Origin: Bacteroidales bacterium
GTDB taxonomy: Bacteria > Bacteroidota > Bacteroidia > Bacteroidales > F082
Assembly (NCBI GenBank): GCA_017649945.1
Contig: JAGCFU010000090.1
Span: 1-48,676, forward strand
Length of the DNA stretch: 48,676 nucleotides
Direction: 5' to 3'
Positions 1 to 8,648 of the stretch are shown here, one piece after another (the stretch's first letter is position 1; every line of letters starts with the position of its first letter). The notes beneath the pieces are model-generated. The model did not search any database and was not told the DNA's origin. It saw only the letters and a program-made list of their open reading frames with translations. The translations under genes and the position numbers were made by a program.

Positions 1-110
1 CCGAATGAGATTTGTTTCGTGGCGAACAGATTCGCCGCCATAAGGCTTGTGGTAAACAGCGTCGCTAATATCAGAAAAAGCACGCTGACATGATGTGTTT
101 TCTGTGTCAT
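1..110 (-). CDS. Putative VUT/YhhQ-family queuosine precursor transporter, N-terminal fragment
   Basis: A reading frame begins at an ATG (108-110, minus strand) and runs off the left edge with no stop, giving 36 residues. The start reads MTQKTHHVSVLFLILATLF and continues with a hydrophobic helix and a MAANLFATKQISF segment. The pattern of a short polar N-terminus, one membrane helix and an ANL-x-A-x-K-x-I motif resembles the first helix of the VUT family, inner-membrane proteins that import queuosine precursors (preQ0/preQ1 or queuine). That assignment is from recalled family pattern and covers only the first helix. Another multi-pass membrane protein is possible. Confidence 0.5.
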   Translation of the reverse strand, partial: MTQKTHHVSVLFLILATLFTTSLMAANLFATKQISF

Positions 111-156
111 TTCTTGTTTTGTTAAAGGGGGTTGAGCAAGTACCCCTGGGTTAAAT

Positions 157-801
157 TTATAAATTAGGATATTTCTTTCTTATGTTAGCAGCTAAGAAAT
201 TCGCCACTGAGTCGGTCGAGAAATGCGACACATTGATGACGAAGTCGTAGTTGCGTGCGTCGTATCGCGACACTCCTGCGAAGGTCTTGGTGTAGTTCTC
301 GCGGGCCTTGTCGACAATCTCGATACGTTTGCGCGCGGTGTCCTCATCGACGGCAAACTGGTTCATGATGCGGCGCACACGTGAGTTGGTGTCGGCGATG
401 CAGAAAATCTTCAGTGCCGACGGGTCGTCTTTAAACACATGGAAACCAGAGCGTCCGATTATCACGCAGGCCTCTTGTGCCGCGAGGTCACGGAGAATCA
501 CGGCTTCGGCGTCGTAAATCTGTTGTGATGTCACCTGACGGTCTTCGGTCACGCCGCCATGCAACTTGCGTGAGCTGTCGAACTGCTTGTAGTACTGGCA
601 GAAATCACCCCACCAGTCGGTCTTCTTCGCCCTGATGCGCTCAATCTCCTCAACGGTAAGGTTGAATTGTTGCGTGAGGCTGTCGAGGATACCTCTGTCA
701 TAAACATTGACTCCGAGCAGCTTGCCCAGTTTATAAGCTATCTCGCTTCCTCCCGAGCCATATTCACGGTTTATTGCGACGACGAATTTGATTTTTCCCA
801 T
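157..801 (-). CDS. Cytidylate kinase-like family protein
   Basis: The 214-residue protein opens with a nucleotide-binding signature close to the N-terminus (NREYGSGGSEIAYKLGKLLG, about residues 11-30), followed by YDRGILDSL. This is the hallmark of the cytidylate kinase-like family (PF13189), P-loop proteins related to CMP kinase. A basic C-terminal half (RVRRIMNQF, ARKRIE, KARENY) matches the LID and arginine-rich part of such kinases. True CMP kinase (Cmk) is a different, larger-lid family, and the substrate of this branch is not established. The ATG at 799-801 is preceded by a -7 box on the minus strand, so the gene is probably transcribed alone, divergently from the thioesterase gene. Confidence 0.8.
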   Translation of the reverse strand: MGKIKFVVAINREYGSGGSEIAYKLGKLLGVNVYDRGILDSLTQQFNLTVEEIERIRAKKTDWWGDFCQYYKQFDSSRKLHGGVTEDRQVTSQQIYDAEAVILRDLAAQEACVIIGRSGFHVFKDDPSALKIFCIADTNSRVRRIMNQFAVDEDTARKRIEIVDKARENYTKTFAGVSRYDARNYDFVINVSHFSTDSVANFLAANIRKKYPNL

Positions 802-821
802 TGTATCTAAAATTTTGCGTG

Positions 822-829
822 CAAAGATA
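822..829 (-). promoter_or_regulatory. Bacteroidetes -7 box for the cytidylate kinase-like gene
   Basis: On the minus strand the sequence reads TATCTTTG, a perfect match to the Bacteroidetes -7 consensus TAnnTTTG, 20 nt before the ATG. No convincing -33 TTTG lies at the usual spacing. It sits back to back with the plus-strand box at 850-857. Confidence 0.6.
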
Positions 830-849
830 CAACTTTTAGTTCAATTTTG

Positions 850-857
850 TATTTTTG
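850..857 (+). promoter_or_regulatory. Bacteroidetes -7 box for the thioesterase gene
   Basis: TATTTTTG matches TAnnTTTG and lies 18 nt upstream of the ATG at 876. Its position argues against the in-frame TTG at 855 as the translation start, because that codon would overlap the promoter box. Confidence 0.6.
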
Positions 858-875
858 CATCAAATTTTTGCAATC

Positions 876-1334
876 ATGAAAGCAACCTACTCACAACGTC
901 TCATCAAACTCGCCGACCTGAATCATCACCAGACTTTTTTTGCAGGCCGCTGCTCTGAATATTTTTTAGAGAGCTCGTATTTCGCTGTAGCTCAATATGT
1001 TGACACCAAAGACACCGTGCTCCTCGTGCTTCACGGCATCGACTTCAAATTTCCTATTTTCGCAGGCGATATCGTCACATTCGAGAGCAAAGTCATCGCA
1101 GCAGGACGCTCAACATTGACGGTCTACACCAAGATGTACCGCAGCCGCGAGCCGGAAAAGATTGCCGCCGATGGCTTCGCCACGTTCTCATATCTCGACG
1201 AAAACCATCATTCAAAGCCACACGGAGTGGTAATCACACCGGAAACGGAAGAGGAACGTTGGCTCAACCAGCAAGCCATCGAAGTGTTGGAAGATTCAAA
1301 ACGCCGCGCTAAGGCGATGAACGCCGCACATTAA
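876..1334 (+). CDS. Hotdog-fold acyl-CoA thioesterase
   Basis: This 152-residue protein has the size and layout of single-domain hotdog thioesterases of the YciA/acyl-CoA thioesterase group: an N-terminal helix region, a GIDFKFPIFAGDIVTFESKV stretch (the usual gxxFxxPvxxGDivxxxaxV pattern) and a strand carrying LTVYTKMY. Such enzymes hydrolyse acyl-CoA in the cytoplasm; the natural acyl chain cannot be read from the sequence. The ATG at 876 was chosen over an upstream in-frame TTG at 855, which falls inside the -7 box. The stop codon abuts the stop of the convergent T9SS gene with no spacer. Confidence 0.8.
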   Translation: MKATYSQRLIKLADLNHHQTFFAGRCSEYFLESSYFAVAQYVDTKDTVLLVLHGIDFKFPIFAGDIVTFESKVIAAGRSTLTVYTKMYRSREPEKIAADGFATFSYLDENHHSKPHGVVITPETEEERWLNQQAIEVLEDSKRRAKAMNAAH

Positions 1335-2837
1335 TTATTGTTTGACAATTCTCACTGTCGTCATCCCTGAGCCTCCGGTGATTCGCACCATATAAACTCC
1401 TGAAGTATAGTCACTGAGGTCAAGATTGGCATGGTATTCCGACACTTTTGCCGTAGCCACCTCTTTGCCGAACATATCAAACACAACGACTTCGCCGTCT
1501 TCAACATTAGCTGAAACGGCCACATTTCCCATGGTAGGATTCGGACTGACAAAAGCCACAACAGCTTGTTGCTCAATGACATCGTCAGTGCCATTGCCGA
1601 CCCAAACATCGTCTACATAAACACCTTCAGCGTCATGTCCGATACCATCAAATACAATCTGATAAGTGGCCGACGGTTCAGGAAGCGCCACCGTGACAGT
1701 CTCCCAGTCGGCAGTGGCCTCGGTGAAATTCAACAGAGTGTGCCAAGAGTCGTTTTCATCAGTGCGATAACCGACTATCAGCTGGTCGACAGTACCATAG
1801 CTCAAGCCCTGTAACTGCTTGTGTTTGAATGTCAAAACAGGATTTGAAACAGCCGTCAAATCCAGAGGTGTGGAGATTAGCATGGCTTCGCCGCCAAGCC
1901 AGATGAAAAACGCTGTGTTGTTAAGGATAAGATATCCAGGGTCAATCACCCAATTATCAATGCCGGAACTGATTTCCGTCTGCCAGCATACAAAATTCTC
2001 CGAAGCCTCGAAATCATCGAAATACGGCTCATCATCAGTAACAACGATGACATCGCAAAGGGTCGTGAACGTTGCAGGCGTTGCCCATTCCGACTCAGCG
2101 CCACCGCCACAAACCGCCTTCACAGTGAAAGTATGATCCGTTTGAGGCTCCAAGTTTTCAATCATAAATGGCTGAGTGTCAGCATTTATCAAATGACCAT
2201 CCAAATCAATCACCCAACTCTCCTCATTGCCAGTTACCGACCATCCGAGAAGAGCTGAAAACGCCGTAATCTCAGTGACGTTAAGGCTCACAGGACGAGC
2301 GCAACCGCCTTCACCGGCAATCTCGATATTATCGACAAAAATCATGTATCCGCCCAAGCCGCGGCCCAGAAACGACACCTGATAAGTAGCCGACAGGTCT
2401 GTCAAAGTGAATGTCTCCTCAAAAAAATTCTGGTAGTCGCTGATGCTATAAGTTCCCAAAGTGTGCCAGCTGTCGGTCTCAGAAGAACGGTAGCTTACCA
2501 CGAGCTCGTCCATTTGATACAGTCCCATCATCGCGTATGAAAAGCTGAACGTGGCTCCGTCTACACCCGAGATGTCCAAAACAGGGGAAATCAGTCGCGC
2601 CTCATCGCCGGAATTCGTAAACGAGAAAGCAGCCAAAGTAGTGCTTGAACCGGCAATAGTCGTCCAGTTGCCAGCGCCGACAGTCTCTACCGTCCAACAA
2701 TCAAAAGGAGTGCCTTCAAAATCTTCGATGTAAGGCTGACCGTCGGTGACGGTGAACTCACATTGCGCAGATGCGTTATTTACCGAAAAAATCAGTGTAA
2801 TCGCTGCAAAAATGCCTATAAGTAATCGTTTGTTCAT
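1335..2837 (-). CDS. T9SS-exported protein with two choice-of-anchor J domains and a fibronectin III-like domain
   Basis: This 500-residue secreted protein starts MNKRLLIGIFAAITLIFSV and ends its signal peptide at ASAQ. Two jelly-roll modules of the cleaved-adhesin/choice-of-anchor J type follow (about residues 35-175 and 265-410), each with the PYxxDFE opening, a DSWHTL core and a VDNIEI or VDDVWV end. A fibronectin III-like module (about 178-262) lies between them. The last 75 residues are a T9SS type A sorting domain: SPNPTMGNV, VVFDMFGKEV, SGVYMVRI and a basic end. Such proteins cross the outer membrane by type IX secretion and often bind glycans or proteins; the ligand is unknown. The ATG at 2837 is preferred to a TTG 24 nt upstream, which overlaps the promoter box. 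Confidence 0.85.
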   Translation of the reverse strand: MNKRLLIGIFAAITLIFSVNNASAQCEFTVTDGQPYIEDFEGTPFDCWTVETVGAGNWTTIAGSSTTLAAFSFTNSGDEARLISPVLDISGVDGATFSFSYAMMGLYQMDELVVSYRSSETDSWHTLGTYSISDYQNFFEETFTLTDLSATYQVSFLGRGLGGYMIFVDNIEIAGEGGCARPVSLNVTEITAFSALLGWSVTGNEESWVIDLDGHLINADTQPFMIENLEPQTDHTFTVKAVCGGGAESEWATPATFTTLCDVIVVTDDEPYFDDFEASENFVCWQTEISSGIDNWVIDPGYLILNNTAFFIWLGGEAMLISTPLDLTAVSNPVLTFKHKQLQGLSYGTVDQLIVGYRTDENDSWHTLLNFTEATADWETVTVALPEPSATYQIVFDGIGHDAEGVYVDDVWVGNGTDDVIEQQAVVAFVSPNPTMGNVAVSANVEDGEVVVFDMFGKEVATAKVSEYHANLDLSDYTSGVYMVRITGGSGMTTVRIVKQ

Positions 2838-2858
2838 AGTTTTATGTTTAATTTTCTG

Positions 2859-2866
2859 CAAAAATA
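2859..2866 (-). promoter_or_regulatory. -7 box for the T9SS adhesin gene
   Basis: The minus strand reads TATTTTTG, followed 21 nt later by the ATG at 2837. It is back to back with the GH20 promoter at 2898-2905. Confidence 0.55.
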
Positions 2867-2897
2867 AAAATAATTTTCAGATTTTAACGCTTTTTTT

Positions 2898-2905
2898 TAT
2901 TTTTG
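2898..2905 (+). promoter_or_regulatory. -7 box for the GH20 gene
   Basis: TATTTTTG lies 12 nt before the ATG at 2918, so the predicted mRNA leader is only a few nucleotides long. An in-frame TTG at 2903 falls inside this box and is therefore unlikely to be the start. Confidence 0.6.
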
Positions 2906-2917
2906 CAGAAAAAAAAT

Positions 2918-4732
2918 ATGCGAAAAATATCCCTTTCCTTTTTATTTATAATGCTGATGGCAGCATGTACGCGCACGCCAAAGGCTGAATGGACGGAAGG
3001 TCCTGCCGAAGATGACGGCCGCGCAATGAACACCCTTGTGCTTCAAGACGTTACAAAAGGCTCACGAGTGTGGTTTCAAGAGCTTTTCGACTCGAAAACC
3101 ATAGTCGAAGGACCGGCAATCAACCATTATCAAGGCACTTCGTGGTATATTGACATTCCGAACGACGGCACCGTAACAATCAAATATTATGGACGGCCGC
3201 TTCCGCGACAGTCGTGGGCTCCCGAAGGCTTCGTGATGCAGCGTAAAGGCAAGCCCGACAAGCCGATGCAGGTGAATTATCACTTCATACAACATCCGAA
3301 AAATGACGCCGTCGACGATGACTTCATCTGCCGTTATGAGGCGCAACCCGGCGACATAATCCCACAGGTGAAACGTGTGAAATATGGCACTGAGCCTCTC
3401 GAAAAGTCAGAAAACCTCCCCTACGGATGGTATCGTATCACAATAGATGAAAACGGCGAGCCGAAAGTGGAAGCCGACGATGAAGACGGTGCTTTTTATG
3501 CCCGGACAACCCTCGAAAAACTGCAGAAACCGCTTCAGCCGATGACTATCGAAGACTGGCCAGACAACCGGTACCGCGGCTTCATGCTCGACGTGGCACG
3601 CGACTTCCGTAGCGTCGACGAGGTTCTGAAAGTCATCGACCTAATGGCACAGTATAAGTTCAATGTCTTCCATTTCCATATTGGCGACGACGAAGCTTGG
3701 TGCTTGGAAATCAAAGATTTACCTGACTTGACAGATTTCAGCGGACATCATGCCTTGCCAGATTGGAACTTGCAGGAGACTGAGGCTCTGAAGCCGACAG
3801 CAAACGGCCGAATCAATAATAAAACATACTTCACCGGCGAGGAATACAAGCAGATTCTGCGTTATGCCTGGGAACGTCACATTTCCGTAATCCCTGAGTT
3901 CGACGCGCCAGGTCATTCGAGAGCGTCCATCAAGGCGATGCAGGCCTATGAAAAGCGCACCGGCGACGCTTCCTATCGGCTGCAAGACCCTGCCGACACC
4001 TCGCATTACTGGTCGGCACAGGACTTCACCGACAACGTGCTAAGCGTCTATCTTCCAAGTGTTTACACTTTCTACGGCATCGTCTTCGATGAGGTGATTC
4101 GTCTGCATGAAGAAGCTAACGTTCCACTTCTCGCAATCCATATCGGAGGCGACGAAGTTCCTAACGGAGCATGGGCAAACCAAGACCGAAAAGCCATGAA
4201 AGACTTGTTTACCAACAATATGCTGGAGCTCGCCGAACAACGTGGCATCCGCCTCGCAGGTTGGGAAGACATCGCAAAAGGAATCGAACCCGAAACAGTG
4301 CAACGCCTCAAGCAATCGTTGTATTTCATAAACATCTGGACAGGCAAAGGCATGGAAGGATTCCCTTGCGTGCTGTCGCCTGCAACCAACAACTACGTCG
4401 ACCTCGCATATAGTGCTGACCCTGAAGAACTTGGACTTTTCTGGGCCGGATTCGTCGACGAGCGCAAAACGTTCTCCATGAACCCGAAAGAATACACCGG
4501 CGACATCGTCGGAGTGTCGGCACATCTGTGGTCGGAGCAGCTCCGTAAGTTCGATGACGTCACCTTCCAAATGCTACCAAAAGCACTCGGCGTCGCAGAA
4601 CGGGCATGGAACACCGCCTCACCTTCCGATTTCAACCATTTTTACAGCATCATAGTCGAAAAAGAGATGCCCATTTGGGAAAAGACGGGATACAAATTTA
4701 AAAAAAGACATTATGACACACAAAGGTTGTAA
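2918..4732 (+). CDS. GH20 beta-N-acetylhexosaminidase, lipoprotein
   Basis: This 604-residue enzyme removes terminal GlcNAc or GalNAc from glycans. The N-terminus is a lipoprotein signal ending LMAAC, with C17 as the predicted lipidated residue. A GH20b-like domain follows (its end marked by EDGAFYARTTLEKL near residue 190). The TIM barrel starts at RYRGFMLDVARDF (about residue 218). The catalytic pair of substrate-assisted hexosaminidases is visible as HIGGDEVP (D412, E413). A second acidic motif, HFHIGDDEAW, and the WTGKG and WAGF segments near the C-terminus fit the substrate pocket. The 3' end overlaps the DUF4421 gene by 20 nt, so the two are co-transcribed. Host mucin or fungal/arthropod glycan use is inference. 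Confidence 0.93.
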   Translation: MRKISLSFLFIMLMAACTRTPKAEWTEGPAEDDGRAMNTLVLQDVTKGSRVWFQELFDSKTIVEGPAINHYQGTSWYIDIPNDGTVTIKYYGRPLPRQSWAPEGFVMQRKGKPDKPMQVNYHFIQHPKNDAVDDDFICRYEAQPGDIIPQVKRVKYGTEPLEKSENLPYGWYRITIDENGEPKVEADDEDGAFYARTTLEKLQKPLQPMTIEDWPDNRYRGFMLDVARDFRSVDEVLKVIDLMAQYKFNVFHFHIGDDEAWCLEIKDLPDLTDFSGHHALPDWNLQETEALKPTANGRINNKTYFTGEEYKQILRYAWERHISVIPEFDAPGHSRASIKAMQAYEKRTGDASYRLQDPADTSHYWSAQDFTDNVLSVYLPSVYTFYGIVFDEVIRLHEEANVPLLAIHIGGDEVPNGAWANQDRKAMKDLFTNNMLELAEQRGIRLAGWEDIAKGIEPETVQRLKQSLYFINIWTGKGMEGFPCVLSPATNNYVDLAYSADPEELGLFWAGFVDERKTFSMNPKEYTGDIVGVSAHLWSEQLRKFDDVTFQMLPKALGVAERAWNTASPSDFNHFYSIIVEKEMPIWEKTGYKFKKRHYDTQRL

Positions 4733-5708
4733 TATTGCCTTAATCGTAATAATATTGTTGGTGGGGACCCTTCAGAGCCCCGCCCAAAATGTTTACAAAT
4801 TCACCGAACGCATCGACAGCGTTCTGACCGTGAAATATTTTAATGTAGACATCGACACCAACTACGTCATCCGTCCGTCGACAAAATGGACGTTAAAAGG
4901 ACGGCTTAACGTGTCGGGAGCCATTATAAAGACTGAAGGACAAAAAAATGGCAATCACTACGAATCAGAGCTCAAAGCAGATTATAAATCAACTTTAAGC
5001 GTCGGCGTGAGCTACTTGGGCTTGACTGTCAACATATCTTTCAACCCTGCCAAATTGTTAGGCAAATATAGAGACTTCGAACTTTTTATACAATCATACA
5101 AACCTCGCATCGGATTCGACATCAGCTATCAGGATGCGCACAATTTCCAGGGATGGTACAAGGTCGGTAATGCGCATTATGAGATTATCACAAATAATGA
5201 CATGTTCAAGCTGCGCACGCTGAACGCCAACATATACTATGTGTTCAACCATCGCCGCTTCTCCTATCCCGCAGCCCTTGCCCACAACTATATTCAACGG
5301 CGCTCGGCAGGAAGTTTCATCATTGCCGTGTCGGGACAGGGACAGCATGGAAATGTGAAAAGTGATACAACGAATACCGACTTCAAGATGACTAACATCG
5401 GCATCGGAGCCGGATATGGATACAACTATGTGCCTGCCAACGGTTGGCTATTCCACCTCTCGGCGCTGCCTACATTCATTGTCTACAGCAACACGTCGAT
5501 AACATTCGACAATACCGGCATCCCTTTAAAATATCTTTTCCCTGAGGTTATCATCACCGCACGCGGAGCCATTGTCAAACAGATAGGGCGCAACAAGTTC
5601 GCAGGTTTCTCCATGGTATACTACTTCACCAACATTGGCGACAAAAGCCATCTTTACATTGATAACCAGAAGTGGCTCGCCCGAATATACTTTGGTTTCA
5701 GGCTATAA
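4713..5708 (+). CDS. DUF4421 family exported protein
   Basis: The 331-residue protein has a signal peptide (hydrophobic residues 8-19, ending SPAQ) and a long series of alternating amphipathic strands such as VGVSYLGLTVNISFN and IGIGAGYGYNYV, ending in an aromatic residue plus R-L (FGFRL). It contains the NYIQRRSAGSFI segment that I associate with DUF4421. The strand pattern and terminal aromatic suggest an outer-membrane beta-barrel. The family has no established function. It starts inside the GH20 gene (20-nt overlap), so translation is likely coupled and a role connected with glycan uptake is possible but unproven. Confidence 0.75.
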   Translation: MTHKGCNIALIVIILLVGTLQSPAQNVYKFTERIDSVLTVKYFNVDIDTNYVIRPSTKWTLKGRLNVSGAIIKTEGQKNGNHYESELKADYKSTLSVGVSYLGLTVNISFNPAKLLGKYRDFELFIQSYKPRIGFDISYQDAHNFQGWYKVGNAHYEIITNNDMFKLRTLNANIYYVFNHRRFSYPAALAHNYIQRRSAGSFIIAVSGQGQHGNVKSDTTNTDFKMTNIGIGAGYGYNYVPANGWLFHLSALPTFIVYSNTSITFDNTGIPLKYLFPEVIITARGAIVKQIGRNKFAGFSMVYYFTNIGDKSHLYIDNQKWLARIYFGFRL

Positions 5709-5732
5709 AAAATAAAACTGCAATTTTGAGCT

Positions 5733-7766
5733 TTAGTGCTGAATTGCTACTTTTCGGACAATAGAAACATTGTCTCCCACAACTTTCACGAAATAGATGC
5801 CTGTCATAAAATCATATGTTGATATCTCATATCTGTCGCCTTGCATCTTGCAGTTGTAGCACACCTTCCCTTGAAGGTCATAGATAGTCAGTTCGACATT
5901 GCGTAATGGCTCACTGACAGAAACGGTGATGAACGTTGAGGCCGGGTTGGGCGCGACCATCAGTGTGACTTCATTGGATTCGCTAACGAAGCATGGCATT
6001 GTGGGCAGTTCGGTATACCATATGCCGCCAGCCATCGGCGAGGCGTATAGAAGCTCCCCGTCGATGCAGATGTCGAGGATGGGACCTTCGACGGGAATAT
6101 TGTCCATTTGTTGCCATTCGTCGCTATGGTCGTATTTCATGTAAATGGAGCCGTCTTCGCAACCCACGGCGATGATGGTGTCTGTTGTGGTGATGCGTCG
6201 GATGGTGGCGTTGGTAGGCAGTGCGTCAATAGGATGCCAATGCTCGCCCATGTCGTCGGAGAAATGAAGGCCGTGCTCACGAGTGCCCAGATACAAGCCG
6301 TTGTCATGGTATCTCAAAGTGGTGTAGTTGACGCCCTCGAAGGGAGAGTTAAGCACTTGCCAGTTGGAGCCTTGCTCGCGGCTGTGGCGCAACACGCCGT
6401 CGTAAGAGACGTGATACATGATGCTGCCGTCCCAGGTGAGGTCAACTACATCAATCTCAAGAGGCAGGCATGTCGGTACATACCATTGCTCACCAAGACC
6501 GAAGGAAACATACATCCTTTCCTTGCTTCCCGCAACGATTTGCGAACCGCAGCGCACCAGGCTCTGAAGCCATTGCGTTTCTGGGAGTCCGGATCCTGCC
6601 GAACTGAACGATGTGCCTTTGTTGGTGGAGAGGAAACTGCCAAGCATGTCGGTGCCGATGAACACATTGTTGTCTTCCACCATCATGCCGCGTATTTCCA
6701 CCGTCTCAATGCCAGTGCTCTGTGTCCAAGTGCTGCCATTGTCGGTATAATTGTCGGTATAAAAGAGATCGGAGCCATGGGTGGCGGCTAAAATGCGTCC
6801 GTCGCTGATACCGATGTTACCTACAGATGCGAGAAACGATGAAGTGTTGGCACGAATCCAGCCTGTCCCGTCGCTGTTACCTCGGTATATGCGGCCTTGG
6901 GTGTCACCAACAAAGAGGTGCCCGTCGCGAGCGTCCATGCACCAAAGGCTCTTTGATGTTAGGTTTGTGTTAAAATCATGCCAAGTGCTGCCGCTGTCGA
7001 AAGAAGCGAAGACGCCTTCTCCGATGCAGGCGGCGTATAGTGTGTCACCTATATGAGCATAGCCTTTAGCTTGCTTGTTGAGTCCACTGCTTGTCCATGT
7101 GTCGCCGTTGTCGCTCGAAACCATGACGCCTTGCCCGAGTACAGTGGCGAAAACCTTTCCGTTGTGACAATAGATGCCGAGGACATCGCTGTTGAGGCCG
7201 TTGTTGCATGTCTCCCACGTAGCACCGTTGTCGAAGGAACGATAGATGCCGCGCCTATAGGTGGCGATGAATATGGCGTCTTCGTTGTCGGCCATGAAAT
7301 AAGGATAACGAACATCGCTGGGAAACGCACCAGTGAGGTATTCACCTTGTGTGCCGTTGATGGACTGGTAAACGCCTTGAATGTAAGTGGAAGCAAGGAG
7401 CGAACCGTTGTGAACCAGTATGTGTTTAATGTAATGGTTGTGCATGTATGGGTCTGGAGTCCAGTGAAGACCGTCGTCGGTGGTGCGGAAAATGTTCTCG
7501 TCGGTGGCGAGGAAAACCGTGTCATTATACGCAGCAAGGCATTTCGTGTCGCATGAGGTGAGTCCGTTGTTGCGGAATTCCCAGTTAATGCCTCGGTCGC
7601 TGCTCACCATGACGCCGCCGCCTGTGGCGGCATAATATAGACTGTCGGTACAGAGAATGCTCCTGACGTAGCGCCCCTGGGGTCCGTCCATAGACTGCCA
7701 TTGTGCTTGCGCCATATGAAAAAGCAATGTGAAAGCAAAGAGAAAAAAAATGGTAGTGTTTTTCAT
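5733..7766 (-). CDS. T9SS-exported BNR/sortilin-type beta-propeller protein
   Basis: The 677-residue protein has a signal peptide (MKNTTIFFLFAFTLLFHMAQAQ) and at least eight Asp-box/BNR-like repeats, recognisable by S-x-D-x-G-x-x-W cores: SSDRGINWEF, SFDNGATWET, SSDNGDTWTS, SFDSGSTWHD and SDDMGEHWHP. These fold as a beta-propeller of the kind found in VPS10/sortilin and photosystem II stability factor-like proteins. The C-terminal 80 residues are a T9SS type A sorting domain (APNPASTFITV, LTIYDLQGKV, TGIYFVKV). It is an extracellular or surface protein of unknown ligand. BNR repeats occur in sialidases, but I see no sialidase FRIP or catalytic arginine arrangement. Confidence 0.82.
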   Translation of the reverse strand: MKNTTIFFLFAFTLLFHMAQAQWQSMDGPQGRYVRSILCTDSLYYAATGGGVMVSSDRGINWEFRNNGLTSCDTKCLAAYNDTVFLATDENIFRTTDDGLHWTPDPYMHNHYIKHILVHNGSLLASTYIQGVYQSINGTQGEYLTGAFPSDVRYPYFMADNEDAIFIATYRRGIYRSFDNGATWETCNNGLNSDVLGIYCHNGKVFATVLGQGVMVSSDNGDTWTSSGLNKQAKGYAHIGDTLYAACIGEGVFASFDSGSTWHDFNTNLTSKSLWCMDARDGHLFVGDTQGRIYRGNSDGTGWIRANTSSFLASVGNIGISDGRILAATHGSDLFYTDNYTDNGSTWTQSTGIETVEIRGMMVEDNNVFIGTDMLGSFLSTNKGTSFSSAGSGLPETQWLQSLVRCGSQIVAGSKERMYVSFGLGEQWYVPTCLPLEIDVVDLTWDGSIMYHVSYDGVLRHSREQGSNWQVLNSPFEGVNYTTLRYHDNGLYLGTREHGLHFSDDMGEHWHPIDALPTNATIRRITTTDTIIAVGCEDGSIYMKYDHSDEWQQMDNIPVEGPILDICIDGELLYASPMAGGIWYTELPTMPCFVSESNEVTLMVAPNPASTFITVSVSEPLRNVELTIYDLQGKVCYNCKMQGDRYEISTYDFMTGIYFVKVVGDNVSIVRKVAIQH

Positions 7767-7791
7767 ATTATTTTGTTAAGTAAGTAACATG

Positions 7792-7818
7792 AAAAAAGAC
7801 GCTTAATGCGTCTTTTTT
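7792..7818 (-). terminator. Rho-independent terminator of the DUF2795 gene
   Basis: An 11-bp perfect stem, AAAAAAGACGC against GCGTCTTTTTT, encloses a 5-nt loop and starts immediately after the TAA of the DUF2795 gene. Read on the minus strand the 3' arm is a run of six T. The plus strand also ends in T residues, but no plus-strand gene precedes it. Confidence 0.75.
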
Positions 7819-8040
7819 TTAATATTCATCTTCATGGAAGAAGAAGTCATCTTTCGTTGGATAATCTGGCCAGAGGTCTTCGATACGCTCGTAAACATCA
7901 CCCTCGTCCTCAATCTCCTGAAGATTCTCTATAACTTCCTGCGGTGCACCTGTTCTCATAGCCCACTCCAGAAGTTCATCTCTCGTTGCCGGCCATGGAG
8001 CATCCTCCATTTTCGACGCTAATTCTAATGTCCAATACAT
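7819..8040 (-). CDS. DUF2795 domain small acidic protein
   Basis: The 73-residue cytoplasmic protein is rich in acidic residues and contains WTLELASKMEDAPWPATRDE near the start, then LLEWAMRTGAP, VIENLQEIEDEGD and YPTKDDFFFHEDEY at the end. This matches DUF2795 proteins of Bacteroidetes almost end to end in length and motif order. No function is established for the family. It has its own promoter (8066-8095) and a terminator directly after its stop, so it is a monocistronic unit, consistent with a well-expressed small protein. Confidence 0.85.
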   Translation of the reverse strand: MYWTLELASKMEDAPWPATRDELLEWAMRTGAPQEVIENLQEIEDEGDVYERIEDLWPDYPTKDDFFFHEDEY

Positions 8041-8065
8041 ATTATATCCTTTTTATTTTGGGGTG

Positions 8066-8095
8066 CAAAAATACTACAATTTTTTATTCTGTCAA
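8066..8095 (-). promoter_or_regulatory. Promoter of the DUF2795 gene (-33 TTG and -7 TATTTTTG)
   Basis: On the minus strand TTG (8095-8093) is followed after 19 nt by TATTTTTG (8073-8066), matching both Bacteroidetes elements and their spacing. The ATG is 25 nt downstream at 8040. Confidence 0.65.
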
Positions 8096-8114
8096 GTAAA
8101 ATTTTAAAAAATTT

Positions 8115-8648
8115 TTACTGACCAGGTTGCCACTTAACATCTTCTTCAGCAAACACCCGTGACATCACAAAGAACATATCGGAAAGACGATTTAAATATC
8201 TCATTATCACCGGGTTAACATCATGCTGCCTGCTCATGCGGACAACGGCTCTCTCCGCCCTTCTGCATACCGTGCGGCACACATGACACTTCGACGCCAA
8301 CAGGTTTCCGCCCGGAATTATTAGGCTGTTCAACGGCTTCAGGCCCTCGTTCATCTCGTCGATGAATCTCTCGATGCCCTCAACGTCGCTCTCCTCCATC
8401 TGAGGCAGCTGTTTTCTCAGTTCACTAGTCTCATCGGTGGCAAGCAGACATTCAGCCACCAGCAATCGTTCCTGAATACGCTTGAAAACGTCGTTATATT
8501 TCTCTGTCGAGTCCATCAGCACCGCGATGAACGCGCTCAACTCATCAAGTGTGCCGTAAGCTTCCAAACGAAGGTCGTCCTTGCCAACGCGCGTGCCATT
8601 AACCAACGAGGTAGTGCCTTTGTCGCCTGTCTTAGTGTAAACTTTCAT
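8115..8648 (-). CDS. Cob(I)yrinic acid a,c-diamide adenosyltransferase, PduO type
   Basis: This 177-residue enzyme transfers the adenosyl group of ATP to reduced corrinoid, making adenosylcobalamin. The N-terminus VYTKTGDKGTTSLVNGTRV is the ATP-binding signature of the PduO/MMAB class, and AYGTLDELSAFI follows as expected. The RRAERAVVRM segment near residue 140 is the conserved arginine-rich ATP contact, and YLNRLSDMFFVMSR near residue 155 closes the family signature. The ATG overlaps the stop of the upstream 118-codon gene as ATGA, so the two are translationally coupled. The family is cytoplasmic and trimeric. Confidence 0.95.
   Translation of the reverse strand: MKVYTKTGDKGTTSLVNGTRVGKDDLRLEAYGTLDELSAFIAVLMDSTEKYNDVFKRIQERLLVAECLLATDETSELRKQLPQMEESDVEGIERFIDEMNEGLKPLNSLIIPGGNLLASKCHVCRTVCRRAERAVVRMSRQHDVNPVIMRYLNRLSDMFFVMSRVFAEEDVKWQPGQ

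Noticed and set aside
5709..5745. Possible terminator between DUF4421 and BNR genes
   Set aside because: GCAATT/AATTGC arms exist, but the inner stem is broken and lies within the last codons of the BNR gene; too weak to list.
6108..7556. Long plus-strand open frames (227, 91 and 167 codons) in the BNR gene
   Set aside because: Antisense shadows of a GC-balanced repeat-rich gene; no domain, signal or promoter of their own.
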